In this document: piece by piece, positions 1 through 13,034 of the stretch
Numbering within the stretch: the stretch's first letter is position 1
Layout: every line of letters starts with the position of its first letter
Source: Vespa crabro
Lineage: Eukaryota; Arthropoda; Insecta; Hymenoptera; Vespidae
DNA length: 64,000 nt
Assembly: GCF_910589235.1 (NCBI RefSeq)
Contig: NC_060964.1
Coordinates: forward strand, 678,571-742,570
Direction of reading: 5' to 3'
Notes under the pieces: generated by a model
Seen by the model: the letters and a program-made list of their open reading frames with translations, nothing else
The model's database searches: none
What the model was told of the DNA's origin: nothing
Program-made: the position numbers and the translations under genes

Positions 1-232
1 TATATTATGGTTCAGCACAGAAACAGTTTCTATGGTAACACAACATTTCAGTAACTTTTCATTCTTAGAGATAATATTTTATATGAGGAATTTTAATTTA
101 TAAAATCTGTGATTAGAATACTTCTTATTATTTATATTAGAATTGGATATGATCATAAATTATAAATCAATAGTAAAGCTTAATAAAGATTTTGCTGGGG
201 TAACAAAAGAAACAAACTACCATATGTATTGG

Positions 233-238
233 TTTATT
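233..238 (-). terminator. Poly(A) signal candidate of the BTB gene
   Basis: On the minus strand this reads AATAAA, about 185 nt past the stop codon of the BTB gene. It is the nearest canonical signal I see downstream. The remainder of 1-421 is AT-rich and shows no other gene; it is probably the 3' untranslated region plus flank. Confidence 0.45.
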
Positions 239-421
239 AGGAAGGGAGTAAGATAATGTAACAAAACAGCGACGAAGTGGAAATGTTAGTCCTTATTTAT
301 AATCACACAACGAGGATGAGTTTTTAACAAGATTTATCCTTCTAAAGAAATTTACAATCACAAGATTGTATTATCTAAAGAAGCATCACTCTCAACAGAA
401 CAAAATTCAATGCCCCGCATA

Positions 422-1561
422 TTAACTGTTAGAGCCTTTCTTTGGTGGAAAATCTAGCATTCTACGTGTATTATAAGTCCGATCAACGTTCCACAAACGG
501 AACGTTCGTTTAGGTGTTACAACATTCTCTGTATTTTCACTTTCAAGTTCTTCAATTTCAAGAGGATCCATATCTGCATTTTCTTCTAACTCTGATGAGA
601 CGTCTACCTCATCTTTTATAAAAACTGCACATTTCATTGAAGTACTATTATGGATAGTATCTATTGATTTCCTCCTGTCCAACGGCTCATCTCTCTTAGC
701 ATCAGATTTGGATGAGGAAGGTTTACCAGGAGTAATTTCCACTTCATCCATGATACATAATCTTTTTAATGGTAATTGTTTGTCCTTTGATATAGTAGAT
801 AAAATCTTTTGCCAGCTAATAACAGAATCATCAGATGCTTTTCTTTTCGAAGTTACTGGTGTTTGTAAACCTTTGCTTGTACTTGGTATATCATTAATGT
901 CTATTATATTAATGTTAGATCTACTACTTTCAAATCGTTGATTCGAAGCAGTAATGTTACCGTCCTCGTTTCTTTTGATACTATCCTGTGAAGTTTTAAG
1001 TGTACTACTATGAGAATGAGAGGAAGAAACAAATGTAGCAGACTGAGATGCATTCTTATTTTGAACTTTTGACCTGAAGTCAGAATTTGAACCGCTTTTA
1101 TTAGAATTCCTGCTATCTTCTATCTTAGAAGGGTTCATAGTAGCTGTTTTTTTAGGAACTTCTTGAGACGTATTGTAATGTTCTCCCGTTAAAATTGATC
1201 TCTGAATATGTCGCAAACCAGTAACTTCTAAGATTTCTGCTAACTTTAGCAACCTCCTAACCTCACTTTTAACTACCTTTATCTCTCCGCAATACATGAA
1301 ATTGACAATAGTTTTAAGATCATCTGCCTCGATATCATGTAGTATGATCATTGGATGAGGATGATCGTTAGCGACAAGTAAACGTCGAAAGAAAGGACTT
1401 GAATTTGCTAATACCATCTTATGACACTTTAATATTGTTCCGTCTTTACACACCAAGGAAAGATCCACAAACTGTTGCTTCTCATAGCACGTATCTAAAG
1501 AAACTGCCAAGTGAGAGTGAAAACTGTGCCACTTTAAACTAAGCATTGTTTCTTCCTTCAT
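422..1561 (-). CDS. BTB/POZ domain protein, probable transcription-factor-like (379 aa)
   Basis: An uninterrupted 379-codon ORF. Residues about 8-122 have the insect BTB (tramtrack/bric-a-brac) layout: an opening LKWHSFHSHL, then FVDLSLVC, the core stretch LKCHKMVLANSSPFFRRLL, and a C-terminal helix region with VRRLLKLAEILEVTGL. In this family the domain makes homo- and heterodimers in the nucleus and recruits co-repressors. The remainder (about 125-379) is Ser/Asn-rich and apparently disordered, with an acidic patch near residues 320-345 and a basic end. I see no C2H2 zinc finger, HTH or other DNA-binding domain, so DNA binding is not shown. It may act as a partner protein, or an alternative 3' exon outside the window could add a finger. 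ATG at residue 6 is an alternative start; the upstream one is used because it extends the same frame. No intron is needed. The exact orthologue is not recognised. Confidence 0.82.
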   Translation of the reverse strand: MKEETMLSLKWHSFHSHLAVSLDTCYEKQQFVDLSLVCKDGTILKCHKMVLANSSPFFRRLLVANDHPHPMIILHDIEADDLKTIVNFMYCGEIKVVKSEVRRLLKLAEILEVTGLRHIQRSILTGEHYNTSQEVPKKTATMNPSKIEDSRNSNKSGSNSDFRSKVQNKNASQSATFVSSSHSHSSTLKTSQDSIKRNEDGNITASNQRFESSRSNINIIDINDIPSTSKGLQTPVTSKRKASDDSVISWQKILSTISKDKQLPLKRLCIMDEVEITPGKPSSSKSDAKRDEPLDRRKSIDTIHNSTSMKCAVFIKDEVDVSSELEENADMDPLEIEELESENTENVVTPKRTFRLWNVDRTYNTRRMLDFPPKKGSNS

Positions 1562-1782
1562 TTTCTATAATTCGCTCAATTTTTTCGTTAATACTCAATG
1601 ATTATATCTGACGACTCGACTTGTCTATTCTTATGTCAATGCTCTACTACTCGCCATGACACGTGCCGCTGTCATCGCTCGCAACTATGTTCTTTAGTGA
1701 AGTATGCGGATTTTCAAAATCGCTAATTTTAAAAGCGCGGCAATTTCGTTGAAATGCGTCCCTGAGGAAAGGAAATTTATTT

Positions 1783-1790
1783 TATAAAAG
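1783..1790 (+). promoter_or_regulatory. TATA-box-like motif
   Basis: TATAAAAG preceded by AT-rich sequence and followed by GAACAGCAC. It is a good match to a metazoan TATA box but lies over 1.8 kb upstream of the first coding exon of the plus-strand gene, so its use is uncertain. It could serve an upstream untranslated exon or be chance in AT-rich DNA. Confidence 0.22.
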
Positions 1791-2503
1791 GAACAGCACA
1801 TTTTCGATTTAATTTGTACGTTGTGCCGATCTTTTTTATTATCTTACGATAAGAAAAAGTATAAGAGAGAAAGAGAGAGATATATAGAAAGATAGAGGAA
1901 ATGATATTTTAAAAATACCATAGAACGTAATCGATTTCCGTCACAGTTAATGCTGGCGTTATCTACCGTGTAACAAGATAACTATGAACTAGCTTTAATT
2001 TTATCTCGGATTACAACATTTTTCGCATGTGGCGCAGTTGATGCTATGTTAGTATCTTCGTTTATATAATATTTTTAATTTAACAATTGTAATAATTTTA
2101 TTTTTTACAAAGTTAAAAATAAAAACGTTCGAAGATTTACTTCGACAAAATATCTAATTTTTTTTATCTAAAAATTCATTCGATCGAATCGACATCATCG
2201 AATATTCTCTATTATATTCAGTATTTATACGTTTCACGATGATTGATAAGGTTAGAATATTTCCCGTTAGAATATTTTGTCAAATACTAATACATATTCT
2301 CATAAATCATGAAATACCTAATTGAGTACAATACAAAGTAATAAAATATATACTATACAAATCTCAATATCAAAAAACTATCATTAATTAATCAATTTAT
2401 CATAAAAAAGCAGAATAGAACAAAACGTTAGAAAAATTTCCTTAGAAACGTCGGACAAAACCTTGGATTGTTTACAATGATCGACGAGTATTGCATTTAA
2501 AAA

Positions 2504-2513
2504 TGGCGCCAAA
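2504..2513. promoter_or_regulatory. E2F-like palindrome
   Basis: TGGCGCCAAA; the minus strand reads TTTGGCGCCA, matching the E2F core TTTSGCGC. A GC-rich GGGCGCGCG follows at about 2520. It sits 45 bp from the DRE-like cluster, a pairing known from insect growth and housekeeping promoters. Confidence 0.35.
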
Positions 2514-2539
2514 TTCTGAGGGCGCGCGTAACTACGAGA

Positions 2540-2579
2540 ATCGATAATCGACGATGACTATCGATAATCATCGATATCT
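2540..2579. promoter_or_regulatory. DRE-like cluster (TATCGATA)
   Basis: A perfect TATCGATA at 2559-2566 is flanked by further ATCGAT-type motifs (AATCGATAATCG before, ATCGATATC after). TATCGATA is the known binding site of DREF/BEAF in insects, typical of broadly used promoters. Its position between two divergent genes suggests a shared promoter region, but no transcription start is proven. Confidence 0.4.
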
Positions 2580-2819
2580 CTTTCTCTTTCTTTCTGTTTT
2601 CTGAATTCGAGAGCATATCAGACGAGGACGATCTCTCGAAGAGCTCAAATCACTTCGATTATTGCAAATGGTCGCTTAATAACAGATGCTCTTGAGCGTT
2701 ACGCGACGCGAGTTAGCATTTATCTGTCAAAAGATAGTGCCGACCGGCTGTGTACATTGACGAGCCGGTCGACGCGTGTTCGATTTAAGCTCGTAAGAGT
2801 GATCGTATATAGCATACTA

Positions 2820-2990
2820 TCTCTCTTTCTTCCTCCTTCAAATTTGTTTCTCTCTTTTTTCTCTCTCTCTCTCACTCTGACTTTCATTCTCTCTTTTCCT
2901 CTTTATATATCTGCGCTCGTTTTACTCTCTCTCTCTCTCTCTACCTCTCTCTCTCTCTTTCCCTCCCACTCTCTTTCTCCCTCTCTCCGT
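2820..2990 (+). repeat. Degenerate CT-rich tract
   Basis: Interrupted (CT)n runs just upstream of the proposed start of the EGF-like gene transcript. CT/GA tracts near insect promoters can bind GAGA-type factors, but such tracts are frequent throughout this window, so no specific role is claimed. Confidence 0.6.
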
Positions 2991-3003
2991 TCTACGTCGC
3001 TCG

Positions 3004-3009
3004 TCAGTT
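3004..3009 (+). promoter_or_regulatory. Initiator-like motif (TCAGTT)
   Basis: An arthropod Inr-type TCAGTT inside a GC-richer stretch (CGTCGCTCG before, CGTCCCGCACGCG after), about 640 bp upstream of the first ATG of the EGF-like gene. I see no TATA box at -30 and no clear DPE. It is a plausible transcription start, not proven. Confidence 0.3.
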
Positions 3010-3486
3010 CGTCCCGCACGCGTGGTCGAGTTTAGTTAGCCGCGCGTACTCGAGGTAAATACGTGCGTGTGTATATATATATATACATACACATATATAC
3101 ATATGTATCTCAGTTTCGCGTCGTCGTTTCGCGACGTAGCCAAAGGGGAACGAGAGAAGTGCGCGTACGTCGATAAATAAGAGAATAATAAAAGTAAGAG
3201 AGAGAAAGAGTGAGAAGAGAAGAGTAGAAAAGAGAAAGAGAGAAAGAGAGAGAGAGAGAGGGGGGAAAAAACCCGAGTTGTGCGCGTATCTCGCTAGTGG
3301 AGTTTCTTCCTCGTTTGAGAGGAATCATTCTCTTTTCCTTTCTTTTATTGTTCATTATGCGAATTAAAAGATATTCGTAACTTTGATCTACGTTGTGTTG
3401 TAACAGTGATTGGGAAGGGGAATAAAAAAAAAGAAGAGGAGAAAACAAAATACAGAAAAACCCACGCACGTTTACACATACACACA

Positions 3487-3522
<36 letters not shown>

Positions 3523-3644
3523 TGAGATTGAGTAGAGGAGAGGAGAGATACGCAAACACACAGTGGAGAAAAAGTAGAAGTAAATAAGCAAGAAAAGGGA
3601 CGAAAAACGACGACACGGTGGTGTTCCGCTTGGGAAGTCGAAAA

Positions 3645-3732
3645 ATGCGAAGGGGACGAAGCGTCGCGTTACACCGCCTCCTCGTCGTCGTGGCCCTGCT
3701 CTCTCTTTCTGCGGCTGCCTACGCTTTGCCAG
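3645..3732 (+). CDS. EGF-like gene, exon 1 (signal peptide)
   Basis: Encodes residues 1-29 plus the first base of G30. The donor is CAG|GTAAGA. The long A/G-rich sequence that follows extends the ORF artificially to 3872. Confidence 0.75.
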
Positions 3733-6700
3733 GTAAGAAAAAAAAAAAAAAAGAAATAAGGGAAGAACATAAACAAAACAAAAATAAAGAAAAAGAAAAA
3801 AGATTACGAAAAAAGGGGGAGGAAGAAATAAAAAAAAAGAAAAAACAAAAACAAAAATTAAGTAACGAATAAATATTTCTCTCTTCTTCTATTTCTCTAT
3901 GAGATAAAATCGAATCTCACTACTACGCTCGACGACCGACGGGGCCACGAATTAACTTCGTCCGGCCGAACATCGCCGCTAGGGTCACCCCAATGTGGAC
4001 TCGCAATGGTCTTCTTCCGCCCTCTCTCTCTTTCTTTCTTTTTCTACCTCTCTTTCTCACTCTCTTACGCTCGCTTTTACAAACTCTCTTTCTCTCTCTC
4101 ACTCTCTCTCTCTCTCTCTCTCTCTATCTCTATCTATCTCTATCTATCTATCTATCTATCTCTATATTTCTTTCTCACTCTTTTACGCTCGCTTTTACTA
4201 ACTGTTTTTCTCTTTTCTCTTTCTATTCTTTACTCATTCGTTCGTTCATTCGTTTGTTCGTTCGTTCGTACATTCTGCCTCCTTTTCTGCCTGACTGATC
4301 TTTTCTCCCTTTATTCTCTCTCTCTCTCTCTCTCTCTCTTCCTCTCTATCTCTATCTCTTACTCCCATTTTTATCTTCCTTTCTCTCTTGCACTCGTTAA
4401 TCCCTCGCTTACGCTCTTTCAAGATTTTGGAACCGTCTATACTACGCTACGTGTTCGCTGTTCGTTGTCGCCTCGAAACACAAGTCGTCCAAAAGCTATT
4501 TTCGTGCTCTTCTTTCTTCCACTATTGAAACGAGCACGGGATTTCTACTCTTATCATCGTTCTCGTATACTCTTGGTATATACGTATGTATATACGTATG
4601 ATGTATGTATATATGTATGATGTATATATGTATGTATGTATATATATATATGTGTACGTATGTTTGTGTATATATATGTATAAATATATATGTATGTAAG
4701 TACATGATGACGTTTGCTCACTCCATTTGTCGATCAATCTCCGGCCAATCGGCTAGTCTCGTTTCTTTTTTTTTCTTTTCTCTCTCATTTCTGCGTCGCC
4801 GCGAGGTCTTTCTTCGTTCGTTCATTCGTTCATTTGTTCGTTGATAAACGCGACAATTGATTTCGAACATTTATTTTTTCCTTCCTTCCTTCCTTCGAAA
4901 TTCAACGAATGATTGTAAACTATATATGAACATCGATCTTTATTTTTTGTTCTCTTTTTTATATATGTGTTGTTGCATGATCTTTCACCGTATGTATGTT
5001 CGTTCGAGTTGATGAAACGTAAAAATTAATTTCGGACGTTTATTTTTTCTTTGTTTGTTTTTTTTTCTTATTTCGAAATTCAGATATTTTTTTATTTTTG
5101 TTTTCTTTTATCTTCATCGCTGTAAAATCTTTCACCGTTCGTTCGTTAGTTCGTTACTTCGTTGACCAAACGTGAAATTCAAATAATGATCGTAAACAAC
5201 ATCTGAATATCGATCTTTTTTTTTGTTTTTTCCTCTCTTTCTCTCTCTCTCTCTCTCTCTTTGCGTTCGTTCGTTGACAAAACACGAAAATTGATTTGGA
5301 ACATTTTTTTTCTTTTTTCCTTATTACGAAATTCAAATAATGGTCGTAAACAATATCTGCATATCGACTTTTTTTTTTCTTTTCAACTTTGCTGTACGAT
5401 CTCTCCGTTCGTTCGTTCGTTTGTTCATTGATGGACCTAGATAATTGATTTCGAATGTCCATTTTTTCTTTTTTTTTTTCTTATTATGAAATAGAAATAA
5501 TTATCGTAAGAAATATCTGCATATCGATCATTTTTTCATTCTATCTGCGTCGCTGCAAGATCTTTCACCGTTCGTACTTTCGTTGACGAAACGTTAAAAT
5601 TTATATCGAAGGTACATTTCTCTTTTTTTTTTTTTCTTATTTTGAAATTTAAATAACAATCATATAGAATATCTAAACATTGATTTCTCTTATCTGTTTC
5701 GTTGAAAAATCTTCCACCGTTTGTTCGTTCGTTGACGAAGTGTTATAATTTATTTCAAACATTCATTTCTTTTACTCTTCTTTTTTTTACACTTTTACTT
5801 TTTTCCTTACAAATTTCAAATAATGATCGTAAAATATATGTGAAAATCAATCAATTTTTTGTTTTGTTTTCTCTCTTATCTGTGCTTGCAAAATTTTTTA
5901 CCATTCGTTTGTTCGTTGACGAAATGCTATAATTGATTCCGGACATTATTTTTTTGTTCTCTCTTTCTCTTTCCCTCTCTCTCTCTCTTTGTCTCTCTCT
6001 TTGCGTTATAGCGAAATTTTTCACCGTTCGTTCGTTCGTTGACGAACGCGATAATTGATTTCGAACATTCATTTTTTTTCCTTCTTCTTTCCTACGAAAT
6101 TCAAATAATGATAGTAAATAATATCTAAACATCCGATTTTTTTGTAATAAAACTTCTTAGAACACAGTAGTGAGAGTTGTAACTATTAGGAATTGGAGTG
6201 AAACGAAAAGTGAAACGGGGAGAGAAGTTCTACTATTTGGTATGGTGAATACCCTTAGTTTCACAATTTCGTCTCATACGGCCTTTACCAGTGATAATCA
6301 GCGTTTAAAAACAAAAGGAAGCTGTTTACCTACCCTTTATCCTTCCGTCAGTCATCGTCTTAGTAAAGCGAGGGCAAGAACGTTTCACATTTTCGTTTTT
6401 TTCTAAATTCGTTTTTACTATGATAGAGACAGTTAGTAAATTGAGTTTACACGTATTTCTTTCTCGTATACTTTGTTTAATAACCCATTATATATTTTGT
6501 TATAATTATTATTATGTAATTTTTTGCTTACGATTTATTAATTTTAAGTGTAATTAAGGATTAAAGGATTCTATGAAAGATAGCGTGAAAGACATCTTAA
6601 AAATTCCTTCCATAAAAAAAAAAAAAAAAAAAACTCCCTAGTGTATTTTAAATTAAAAAGTGTATCCTAGAGCGTCGAAGGAAATATTGAGGTCGCCAAA

Positions 6701-7386
6701 AAGCGAGTTAAAAAATGGAGTTGCGTTAATATCAACAGTACCAACTGCTCAATTATCGATGATCGATGATGTTGACAATGCAGTCAACGCATCTACAAGT
6801 AATGAGATGTCTGAGCTCAACTGAACTAAGCATACCTTATACAAATTTCAATGCCAATGACAGCGCTTATCAAGCGAGAAATACATAAGAAATTTTCAAA
6901 CAATCCGTTCGGTTTTTCATACAGGAATTTGTGATCGATTGATGGTATTAAAAATGATTTAAAAAAAAAATTTACTCAAGAACATCAATAATTTAATTTG
7001 GATACCGTAATGATGTGTAAATTTTTCATTCAATCTCTAAATCGTGAACATGTCCACACTTTTTCAACGTCCAATGACAATGTACTCCCGACGAGACAAA
7101 ATCGTCTCATTTTCCTGAACTAGATTTAGTATTGCAAAGACTCATTTCACCACGCGTACAAGTCTGATGATTAGATCGTGTTTATGAACAGAATTATTGA
7201 GAATTTTCGGGAATATAAATTATAAATGTTTCTACAAAGGTTACCGAGAAACATTAACGATGATCATTGCATCAATGTTCATATCGAAAAAAAAAAATTC
7301 ATAGATCAAGCTACTTAAAATGGATTTAGTTATCAAACGTAATATTAATATGTGGTTACAATATTTAACGACAATTTCTTTCTCTC

Positions 7387-7451
<65 letters not shown>

Positions 7452-9687
7452 GTTTGTTTGTTCGTTGAGGATATTATATCAAAACACGATAATCGATTTC
7501 CAACATTCATTTTTCCTTTCTTGTTTACTTAGGAAATTAGATAATGATTATAAGTAATACCTGTTTATCGATCTTTGTTTTTTCTTTCTTATCTCGTATT
7601 ATCTGTTATCTAAAAATATACTGATTAGAAATGTCTTTTTGCAATCTTTGTTATCGCATAATTCGTGTCCATAGCGAATTTTTTTCTTACTTTCTCAAAC
7701 GTATAACATTTCTTTCGTTCACGATATAAAATAAATATTTCGATTTTTCGTCAAACGCGGAGAAAAAGACCGGTTAGTTTTAATGTCGTTGTCGCATGTA
7801 TTTCATAATTATAATAATAACAGATATATACCTCGTCGCGTGTATACACATAAACTCCCGCGTATATACGATCAGTCCGGTTTTTATGAATTTTTTGTAA
7901 GGTTAATGTTATTTTCTACCTTTGAATATTCAGTGAGAATGGCAAAATCGATTATCGCCTGCGATATAATACTTCACGGAAAGTTTCGTTTATGCGAAAA
8001 TTGTGTTCAAGGGAAAAATTGTGAGGTTCCCTATACCTTCCATCGATTAAAAATATTGTTTAATATTTCGAATAATGTTATTTTCGATAAAAAAGACAAA
8101 AATTTGTATACTTACGTTGTGTATATAAAAGTGTATGTACAGTATTATGCATATTCCTCTTATTTGAATATAAAAAATAAATTATTGACTTTACTTTTCG
8201 ATTTTGTGAATTTGTTCTGATAAATTTAGTTCGTTTTGGTAAAAAAAAAAAAAAAAAAAAAAAGAGAAAAGAAAGAGGAAAAAGAATATTTGATCATTAT
8301 TCTGCTTACTTTGTCTTTTGTCTTCATGAATTTGTCTTCTATTTTTTTTTTTTTTTACTTTTATTTTCTTACCTTTTTTTTTCTTTTATTTTTCTTTTTC
8401 TGTTTCTTGGCTTCTGCCTTGGCCAACATCGTTAAGCCGAAGTTTGTGTCGCTGGCGCCACGCGTCCATCTTCTTTTTCCTTTTTTATTACAAAAGGATC
8501 TCTTTCATTTGCGAGAATGCTTCTTACGAAAGTGGAAGAAGAGGAAGATAAATTCTGCTAACTTTCGCCGGTGTTCCTTTTGCGAATTGACGGCTGTAAT
8601 AATATCTCGACTTACGTAAGGGACCGCATGGAAACTCGAAAGGCGTTCCTCGCGGAGCAAACAAGAGGAATGACTTGTCTCTCAAGTTTATACCTTTGAC
8701 TTTGGATATATAAAATGTATATTTTTATATATATATATATTAATTTCTATTATTTATATAATTTATATTAATAATATATATGTTTATATTATTTACATAA
8801 TGTATATTAATATAATATATATTTATATTAATATATATTATATTTATATATTTATATTATATAATTTATATAATATATAATATATCACATCGTTTTCTGG
8901 ACGTTATCAAAAAAAAAAAAGCGCGAGATATCAGAACAATAAGAGTCTAAATTCTTGCAAAAAAGAAATAAATAAATGAATTTTTATATTAATTATTTTT
9001 ATATTAACTATCCTTATATATAATATAATTATATATATATATATATAAAATTAGAAAGAAAATTTAAATGTTCAACTTAATTTCTTCCACGCATTAATAA
9101 AATATTATTATAAAAGCATATCATGCAATACAAATATCGATCATCAGATAATGTCATAATCACATTTATACTCGTACATTTCGTTTAATCAACTAAAATC
9201 GTTGAATATTTTATTTCTAACTGTGCCTATCGAATACATGCATTTCAGATTATCTTCTTCAACGACGTTCTTATTTCCGGTTGGATACACTTCGCGTGGG
9301 TAGTAGTTGTAATGAAACTAAAGTAATTATTTCAACTTCTGTCCAATGCGTTCGTTTATGTAACTATAAATCGTATCCTTCGAAGATACTCGATCGAGTT
9401 TCAAGTAGCGGCTATGTCTTCTTGTATGTACGAGTCAAGGTCTTCAAAAGCCGGATCGAACGAAACTCGCTTCAAGCTAAACTCTGTAATCTAAAGAAAT
9501 CGATACGTAGGTTACTTGAAGCTACTTACATTCGTTTCTTCGTTATACATTGATAAATTATACGATGTCTTTTTAATTTCTTTTTTTTTCCCCCGCTAAT
9601 GTTTCACCAACGAAAATCGTTCTGTCATTGCGAGGGGATATTTTAGCCAAGATAGAGTAAATTTCCAACTCGGGAATTACGAGACTT

Positions 9688-9722
<35 letters not shown>

Positions 9723-10762
9723 GATTTATTAAAATTAGACAATTATACAAAGCTACAATTAAGTATAATGCTCGTTCTTTGGTTTCTTTTTCTTTTTCGA
9801 GACCGATTCTTTCGGTTGCTAATCGAAAATTGATTATTTTTCCAACTTACCGCTTACTCATCGTTCGTTCAGAATCTTTGCGAAATTTAACGACATAAGT
9901 AAGCTTACTCAGCAACATGATTCTAACATTTTGTCATTAAAGTCAGCTTTAAAATTTCTATCCGTTAGAGATGCTACGCTTTGGATGGGAATATACGTGA
10001 TATAATTTCATATTTGATACTTTTTATCAATTTGATAACATTTCATATTTCGTTCGATAATAAAAATTTATTATTTTTCGCGGCACAGTGTTAAGAACAT
10101 GAATAATTGAAAAAGTTCTTTTTTTTAATATTTTGACGATTAGAATTTCATTAAACCTGTAGAATTTGTTATAAAACAAATAAAGTTGAATAAAGTTGAA
10201 TAAGAAAGTTAATAAGTTAAATAAGAAAAATATATATACGAAAAAATAAATACAATAAATAATATAATATATATATAATAAAAAAAATATATAAATTTTG
10301 TTGCTATTTTCTTTTTTTTTCTTTTTTTTTTTTTCGATTCAACATTATTATGTAGCATAAATTGATGCAACAAAAAATGAATAATAAATAATAAAATAAG
10401 TAATTTCATTTGTCCAGATTTTTTATTCATCTCATTTTCATGATTATTCTCGATGAATTCTCAATTATAAAAATTCGTGAATGTTTTCATTTAATTTGTT
10501 TTGAAATGTTTCTATATTTCTCTTTGAATAATATTGATTGATAATAACTTTCAATTAGATTTCTCAAAGTTTTTACTTAATTTTTTATTACGTATTTTTT
10601 TTTAATAGACGTCTTTCAAGCGAATTGTTTATTTACATATACATATAAAAATTTCTAACAGGGAATAAAGGAAGTTGATAGCGATAACAATGTGCTCGCT
10701 TTCGCAAGGACGATGCTAGCTCATCGATAATAAATGACCCGATATGATAATACATACAATAT

Positions 10763-10805
<43 letters not shown>

Positions 10806-11946
10806 TTATTTATTTATTTGTTCTGTGTGTAAATATTTACTTACATGTTTTCGTCCGATCAAACGTTCTCCTCTATTATCATTATTATATATAAACACCT
10901 GTAATTGTGAAGAAACGATATTTCATCATAAATCGTTTATTATTTCGTTCTATTAAGGAATAGTAAAAGCACATTTTCACAGGAAATTATATAAACGTTG
11001 AAAATTCAAATAAAAATAATTATATACGTTTAATAATAGATCGGTTAGCTTATTACTTTACAACATTTAATTAATTATTAATTGCGAGATGTTTATTTAA
11101 TATACAATACTTTCATTACACTGGACAAATTTAATATGTTCGTTTATCTGAGAGAACAAATTCGCCAGAGTAATGAAAATCGTTTATCTACATACATATC
11201 ACGATGATAATAATTTTATTAGCGACTTGGATCGTTCGATACTTTGTTAATAACTAGATATAGCGTTACTTTTTTCTATTTGACGAAGAAAATAGAAAAT
11301 CTTATTATTATTCAAACTAATATTAAGGGCACACATACATACATACGTACATACATACATATATTTTACGTAAAATCGCGTTAATCCTTTTATACATCAA
11401 ATTACATAAAATTGAATTTCTTATAAGAATTAAATTTTCTTAAAATTTAAGATCGTCTAATCGTAGATCGATGATTTTATATGAAATTATTTGGAATAGA
11501 ATATTTTTGATCTTGATTAAAAAAAATCTTTGATCAGACGGTAAAGAAAATTTGATGTTCCATGATAAAAGAAATAGGTTCTGATGATAAAACGATTGGA
11601 TGCTAAAACGTTCTGATAATGGCGACTCGAATAATGAAGCTTCTGTCGTATAAGAAACAATTTCTATTCATTGTATTAGAAATAAGAGGAATTCTTGATC
11701 GGCTTCCTGTTTTTTCGTGAAAAACTTTGTTTGTGATAAATGGATATTCTTTCGCTACATTATCGTTGAAATTTTTTATTTTTATTACTTTTTATACTTT
11801 CGTTGGTAATATACAAGAATATAGACGTCTATATGTGTATATAATTACGAAATATTCAATATTAAGCAGATTTTGTTACGAAGAGTAGTTTTTGAATGTT
11901 TCTATTTCTCCAGGTTATTTAATATCGTAAGTTATGCGATGTCGGC

Positions 11947-12028
<82 letters not shown>

Positions 12029-12992
12029 ACTTGTTAAAATAAATATATTTTATCTTTTCAACTCTTCGTTTGAATATTAATTTACTGACCTTGACGAATT
12101 TCTGTTTTACTACATAACGACTGGATTTTCCCTAGGATCTATACTTCGTCTTTTTTTTTTTTTTTATCCAAGTTTACTAAGAACTTCACAAGATTCACAC
12201 AGTTAGATTATATTCTTTCACATTAAATGAATAAATTGACAATACGAAAATTACACGTAAGAAATAAAAACGGCTCGTATCGTATTCGAAAATGTTTCAA
12301 TATATTATATGGATACAATTAATATCAATTAACTTTTGCAATGTTTTATTTTCTCACGATAAAAATATATGTATCATAAATTAATGAACGTATCTACTCT
12401 TTTTTATCGCACATTATTTATTACTTCATTTTTATAGAAAACATTTTGTCTCGTTCATTATTCTAAACATTTTAATCGACGCTCTAACGTATAATTATAT
12501 TAAATTAACCCTGATAACTTATTCATTTCTCATTCTCTCTAACGTGGTAAAGTCATAGTTTAGAAAACATTGTTAAACTTTCACACAAACGTTTCTTCGA
12601 AGTTACTATCACATTCATTATTTTTAATAATCCTTTCGTCATTATTACACCACACATAGGTGTTTCTTTTCTTTTTTTTTCTACCGGAGAACTTTGATCA
12701 ACGTTGATGATGCTATTGCATGACTGTACATTTTTATCTTCTCATCATATGTACTTGCATATATATATATATATTAAACATATATGTTTAATGTTTAATA
12801 TATATATTTATATATATATATATATTATGTATATATATATTAGGTTGGGGAAAAAGAAATCCATTATTTTTGCGTGAACTTCAAGACTTTATTTAACATG
12901 TTTCGGATTGTCCGATTTGGGTAAAAAAAAAAAAAAAAAAAAAATGGATTTCTTTTTCCCCAATTTATATTTTTTTTTAATATATATATATA

Positions 12993-13034
<42 letters not shown>

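Larger units (their letters stand above)
1562..3003. other. Intergenic region between divergent genes
   Basis: Separates the BTB gene (minus) from the EGF-like membrane protein gene (plus). It is mostly AT-rich. It contains a TATA-like motif, a cluster of ATCGAT motifs, an E2F-like palindrome and a CT-rich tract at about 2820-2990. No convincing ORF is seen; the 92-codon ORF at 2757-3035 is a by-product of the CT tract. Confidence 0.6.

Noticed and set aside
2757..3035. 92-codon Leu/Ser-rich ORF, and similar ORFs near 3110-3616, 4006-4620, 29062-29367 and 45837-46139
   Set aside because: They are translations of CT/GA microsatellites and have no non-repetitive coding content.
4806..6145. CRISPR-like repeat array
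   Set aside because: Units are diverged, have no conserved short repeat with unique spacers, and the genome is eukaryotic.
7783..8220. 145-codon ORF in intron 1
   Set aside because: No recognisable domain, AT-driven composition, no splice context; likely chance, though the A run after it was noted.
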